Part shown: one piece after another, positions 16,320 through 18,869 of the stretch
Position numbering within the stretch: the stretch's first letter is position 1
How the letters are laid out: each line of letters starts with the position of its first letter
NCBI GenBank assembly: GCA_900169235.1
Contig: FWCC01000405.1
Coordinates: 19,127-37,995 of the forward strand
Length of the DNA stretch: 18,869 nucleotides
DNA from: Zarea fungicola
Lineage: Eukaryota > Ascomycota > Sordariomycetes > Hypocreales > Cordycipitaceae
Reading direction: 5' to 3'
Notes under the pieces: model-generated
What the model was told of the DNA's origin: nothing
The model's database searches: none
Seen by the model: only the letters and a program-made list of their open reading frames with translations
Translations under genes and position numbers: made by a program

Positions 16320-18869
16320 TCAGCACGGCCCTGCTGATGGGTAGCGCGAGCTACGCCGTGTACCTCCCGAGTCTCGCGGCGGTGTCGGGTACGACCGAGC
16401 CCCGTACGGCGGAGGTTGTGACGGTCCCCTCTGGTACTGCGACGCTGTGTGTTGTGCGTTCAACTGGCCAGTTGGGGCGTGCCATGGTACTGACTGTGGT
16501 TGTCCAGGTACCATCTGGTGCTGGTTTGGTACCTGCTGATAATAATTGGGGAACTGGCTCCAACCCCCGAACTGCCCTCCAGGCACAGCGTCCGCTGGAG
16601 GCGTCGTGTACCGGGGCTGCTGCCCCCAAGGGGCTCCTGGCGGCTGGCCAGGTACCTGCTGATCCTGGGGCATTAGGGATAGGTTATAGAACCATGGGGG
16701 CATGGGGTTTGGCCAGCTTCCATCGCCCGGCATGGAGGGATGATAGCCCTGTGGTGGCTGGGGCATTGGAGGATATCCCTGTTGAGGATGCTGGGGCGGC
16801 ATTGGAGGATTGAACGGGCCGGTGGCCTGGTTTCGTATGGCTGGCGCTCGGCGGGCAAGCCGGGCAGGCCGCGCGGTGGCTCGGGCTGGACTGGTTGTTG
16901 CCTGGCGAGCAGAAGCCCTGCCAGTCGGGACGGGACCAGTGGGGGCAGGGACAGGGCTGTCTGGCGGTGTTGGCATCCCTGGCTGGCGTGGGACTGGGGC
17001 AGGGGCAGGGGGTTCCCTCGGGAAATTCCATGGTGGAATGTAGCCGTCAAGAAACGTACGTACAGCAGTCGCACCTATAGCCGTTTCTACCTCATGTTTA
17101 GGGTACCACCCCTGGTGGTTACCTTCAATCCATACGAAAAGCGTATCTCCTTTCCTTTCTAGTCCTTTACCTAGTGCAAAACAGAGCGCGTCGGGGGGAT
17201 GTCTTGAAAGGTCTAGCCCGTGAAGGGTTCTCAGGTTTCCGTACTGAACGTTACTCACTTCTTTCCCTATCTTTTCGTGTGTGGCGCGCACTTCAGGGTA
17301 CACCTTGGGTGGAAACAGCATGAGTCTGCTTCCGTATGCGGACGGTACCTCAAATGCTAATGAATTTTTGCGCGTCTTCCCGGCCAGCAGGCACCATTTC
17401 TGTACGGCGTCAACGGGATCAATAATCTCATACCACAAGTGTGGATTAAATTGTTTTGAAGACATGAATTGTTCTTCGCCCCCGGAATTAATTCGCAAGC
17501 ACTCAGGCCGAATAACCCACCCTTCACTATCAACACCATTTTCTGCTTCCCAGATAGCTGGGTCAAAGGTGCTGCCATCGACGATACTTTGACTTTCTTC
17601 ACTTTCTGGCCGTGCCGGCGTTGGTGTGTCATAATGGCCACGTGCAGCTCGAGCTCCTGACCGCCCGTCAGAGTCTGATGATTCGCTTTGTACGATAATA
17701 GGGCTTGCAAATGTGGCACGAGGAGCTGCTGGGGGAACCTGTGTTCTTGCCGCTCGCCCTCTCCGCGTCGAATGAGTTGGAGGATCAAGGAACCATACAT
17801 TTTCCGTGGTATCAAAGACAGAGCGCCGTAAATTGGCGGCTCTCCGTCGCCGACCGTTGTTGCCCTCCCCTTCTGTTGGTGGGACCTGCCCTTGGGAGGC
17901 TTGGGGGTCATGGGAGGTACCACCTGCAGACTGATCTGCATTAGTAGTCTGCGTAGAAGGCTGTTGGGTAGCTGACTCCCCTTGACCTGTGTTGCTTTGA
18001 GAGCCTTGAGGGTCTTGGGAGGTACCACCTGTAGACTGATCTGCATTATTAGTAGAAGGCTGTTGGGTAACTGGCTTCCCTTGACCTGCGTTGTCTTCGC
18101 CATCTTGTACTGTTGGTCGCTGGTATCCTTTAGAGACTTGAGGGGCTTGGGTGGTCTTATTGGTAGACTGATCTACATTAGGCTGTTGAGTGGCTGGCTG
18201 GCCTTGATCTTTGTTGTTTTGAGAGCCTTGAGAGTCTTGGGAGGTACCGCCTGTAGACTGATCTGCATTATTAGTAGAAGGCTGTGTGGTAGCTGGCTCC
18301 CCTTGACCTGCGTTGCCTTGAGAGCCCTGAGGGTCTTGGGAGGTACCACCTGCAGACTGATCTGCGTTAGTAGTCTGCGTAGAAGGGTTTTGGGTAGTTT
18401 GCCCTTGACCTGCGCTGTCTTGACAGCCTTCAGGGTCTTGGGAGGTACCACCGGCAGACTGATCTGCATTATTAGTAGAAGGCTGTGTGGTAGCTGGCTC
18501 CCCTTGACCTGCGTTGCCTTGAGAGCCTTGAGGGTCTTGGGAGGTACCACCGGCAGACTGATCTACATTAGGCTGTTGAGTGGCTGGCTGCCCTTGATCT
18601 TTGTTGTTTTGAGAGCCTTGGGGGGCTTGGGAGGTACCACTTGTGGACTGATTTGCCTGTTCTGCAGGCCCAGTACTTAGTTGGGCAGTAGACTGCTTGG
18701 GAGTATTTGACTTTGTAGTGGCTGGCACTGGAGAACCTGGCTGGGGGAGTGTGGAGTGCTGTGCAGCAGGCGTGGACTGCTGGGAAGTGGACTGCTGGGA
18801 AGTGGGCTGCTGGGTGGACTGCTGGGTGGACTGCTGGGTAGTATTTGTTGTACTTGTGCCACGCCCCCA
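16320..18869 (-). CDS. Large Gln/Thr/Pro-rich repeat protein, 5' end outside window
   Basis: The frame is open from the right edge to a stop at 16320, about 849 residues, with no in-frame ATG near the edge, so the N-terminus lies outside. Layout from the edge: TQQS/TSQQ low-complexity (18781-18850); eight tandem repeats of 25-44 residues built on DQSAGGTSQDPQGSQ; a basic patch NGRRRRAANLRR that could be a nuclear signal; an uncharacterised domain of about 180 residues (from STFDPAIWEAENG to GYIPPWNF, roughly 17020-17565) with several Trp; and a long proline-rich tail (PMPPQHPQQGYPPMPQPP). It has the composition of a prion-like or scaffold protein. Frames on the other strand here are by-products of the repeats. 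Confidence 0.75.
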   Translation of the reverse strand, partial: WGRGTSTTNTTQQSTQQSTQQPTSQQSTSQQSTPAAQHSTLPQPGSPVPATTKSNTPKQSTAQLSTGPAEQANQSTSGTSQAPQGSQNNKDQGQPATQQPNVDQSAGGTSQDPQGSQGNAGQGEPATTQPSTNNADQSAGGTSQDPEGCQDSAGQGQTTQNPSTQTTNADQSAGGTSQDPQGSQGNAGQGEPATTQPSTNNADQSTGGTSQDSQGSQNNKDQGQPATQQPNVDQSTNKTTQAPQVSKGYQRPTVQDGEDNAGQGKPVTQQPSTNNADQSTGGTSQDPQGSQSNTGQGESATQQPSTQTTNADQSAGGTSHDPQASQGQVPPTEGEGNNGRRRRAANLRRSVFDTTENVWFLDPPTHSTRRGRAARTQVPPAAPRATFASPIIVQSESSDSDGRSGARAARGHYDTPTPARPESEESQSIVDGSTFDPAIWEAENGVDSEGWVIRPECLRINSGGEEQFMSSKQFNPHLWYEIIDPVDAVQKWCLLAGKTRKNSLAFEVPSAYGSRLMLFPPKVYPEVRATHEKIGKEVSNVQYGNLRTLHGLDLSRHPPDALCFALGKGLERKGDTLFVWIEGNHQGWYPKHEVETAIGATAVRTFLDGYIPPWNFPREPPAPAPVPRQPGMPTPPDSPVPAPTGPVPTGRASARQATTSPARATARPARLARRAPAIRNQATGPFNPPMPPQHPQQGYPPMPQPPQGYHPSMPGDGSWPNPMPPWFYNLSLMPQDQQVPGQPPGAPWGQQPRYTTPPADAVPGGQFGGWSQFPNYYQQVPNQHQMVPGQPQSVPWHAPTGQLNAQHTASQYQRGPSQPPPYGARSYPTPPRDSGGTRRSSRYPSAGPC
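17862..18653 (-). repeat. Eight imperfect coding tandem repeats (about 75-132 bp each)
   Basis: Units start with (D/N)QS(A/T)GGTSQD. Units 2 and 4 are identical in protein and nearly identical in DNA; units 1 and 5 share the NNKDQGQPATQQPNV variant. Unit 6 has an insertion and unit 8 is truncated. The pattern suggests recent unequal exchange of multi-unit blocks. Confidence 0.85.
18781..18850 (-). repeat. Short Thr-Gln-Gln-Ser repeat
   Basis: Repeated CAGCAGTCCACC-like 12-bp units on the minus strand encode QQST and TSQQ runs at the visible N-terminal end of the large repeat protein. Confidence 0.8.

Noticed and set aside
17982..18680. Plus-strand open frame of 232 codons
   Set aside because: It mirrors the tandem repeats of the minus-strand gene and has only repeat-derived Leu/Arg/Cys content.
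1..18869. Transposable element, Starship-type recombinase, tRNA, rRNA or CRISPR
   Set aside because: I found no transposase or tyrosine-recombinase motif, long terminal or inverted repeats, cloverleaf with A/B boxes, or spaced short repeats.

Overview
The window looks like nuclear DNA of a filamentous ascomycete (Pezizomycotina). The reasons are short introns (44-93 nt) with GTRNGT-type donors, CTAAC/CTAAT branch sites and YAG acceptors; CCAAT boxes in intergenic DNA; and fungal-type products (Nma111-like HtrA protease, MARVEL membrane protein, F-box protein, GH18 hydrolase, Ser/Thr-rich secreted protein). Species cannot be told from the sequence. No rRNA, tRNA, CRISPR or transposon was recognised. 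Several genes that look broken in single frames become intact once introns are placed; all splice models here are read by eye.

Left part (1-3177): a three-exon Nma111-like protease gene on the minus strand runs off the left edge. Behind it is a 628-bp intergenic region with four ATTGGTT motifs and a 30-bp direct repeat, then a two-exon four-helix MARVEL-type gene.

Middle (3766-12354): seven short genes encode disordered/coiled-coil proteins of about 96-161 residues (3766-4305 +, 4951-5286 -, 7030-7515 -, 7623-8102 -, 9488-9862 +, 11226-11564 -, 11840-12354 -). Between them lie an unknown gene (4532 +), an ankyrin-repeat gene (5618-6379 -), a weak small ORF (6542-6733 -), a secreted six-cysteine Ser/Thr-rich protein (8403-9354 +) and a membrane-anchored GH18 protein (10003-10947 -). 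Several coiled-coil proteins have strongly acidic tails and others basic tails.

Right part (12355-18869): two divergent gene pairs share a duplicated promoter module of about 130 bp. Pair A is the coiled-coil gene ending the array plus a three-exon gene with a possible tubby-like fold (12757-13754 +). Pair B is an F-box gene whose frame is interrupted once (13884-15115 -) plus a gene of unknown function (15596-16120 +). The right edge holds a large Gln/Thr/Pro-rich gene (16320 to beyond 18869, -) with eight tandem repeats, a central domain of unknown type and a proline-rich tail.

No complete known pathway is visible. The strongest candidates for something undescribed are the coiled-coil gene array, the duplicated promoter module, and two 45-nt in-frame introns whose retention would still give a protein.
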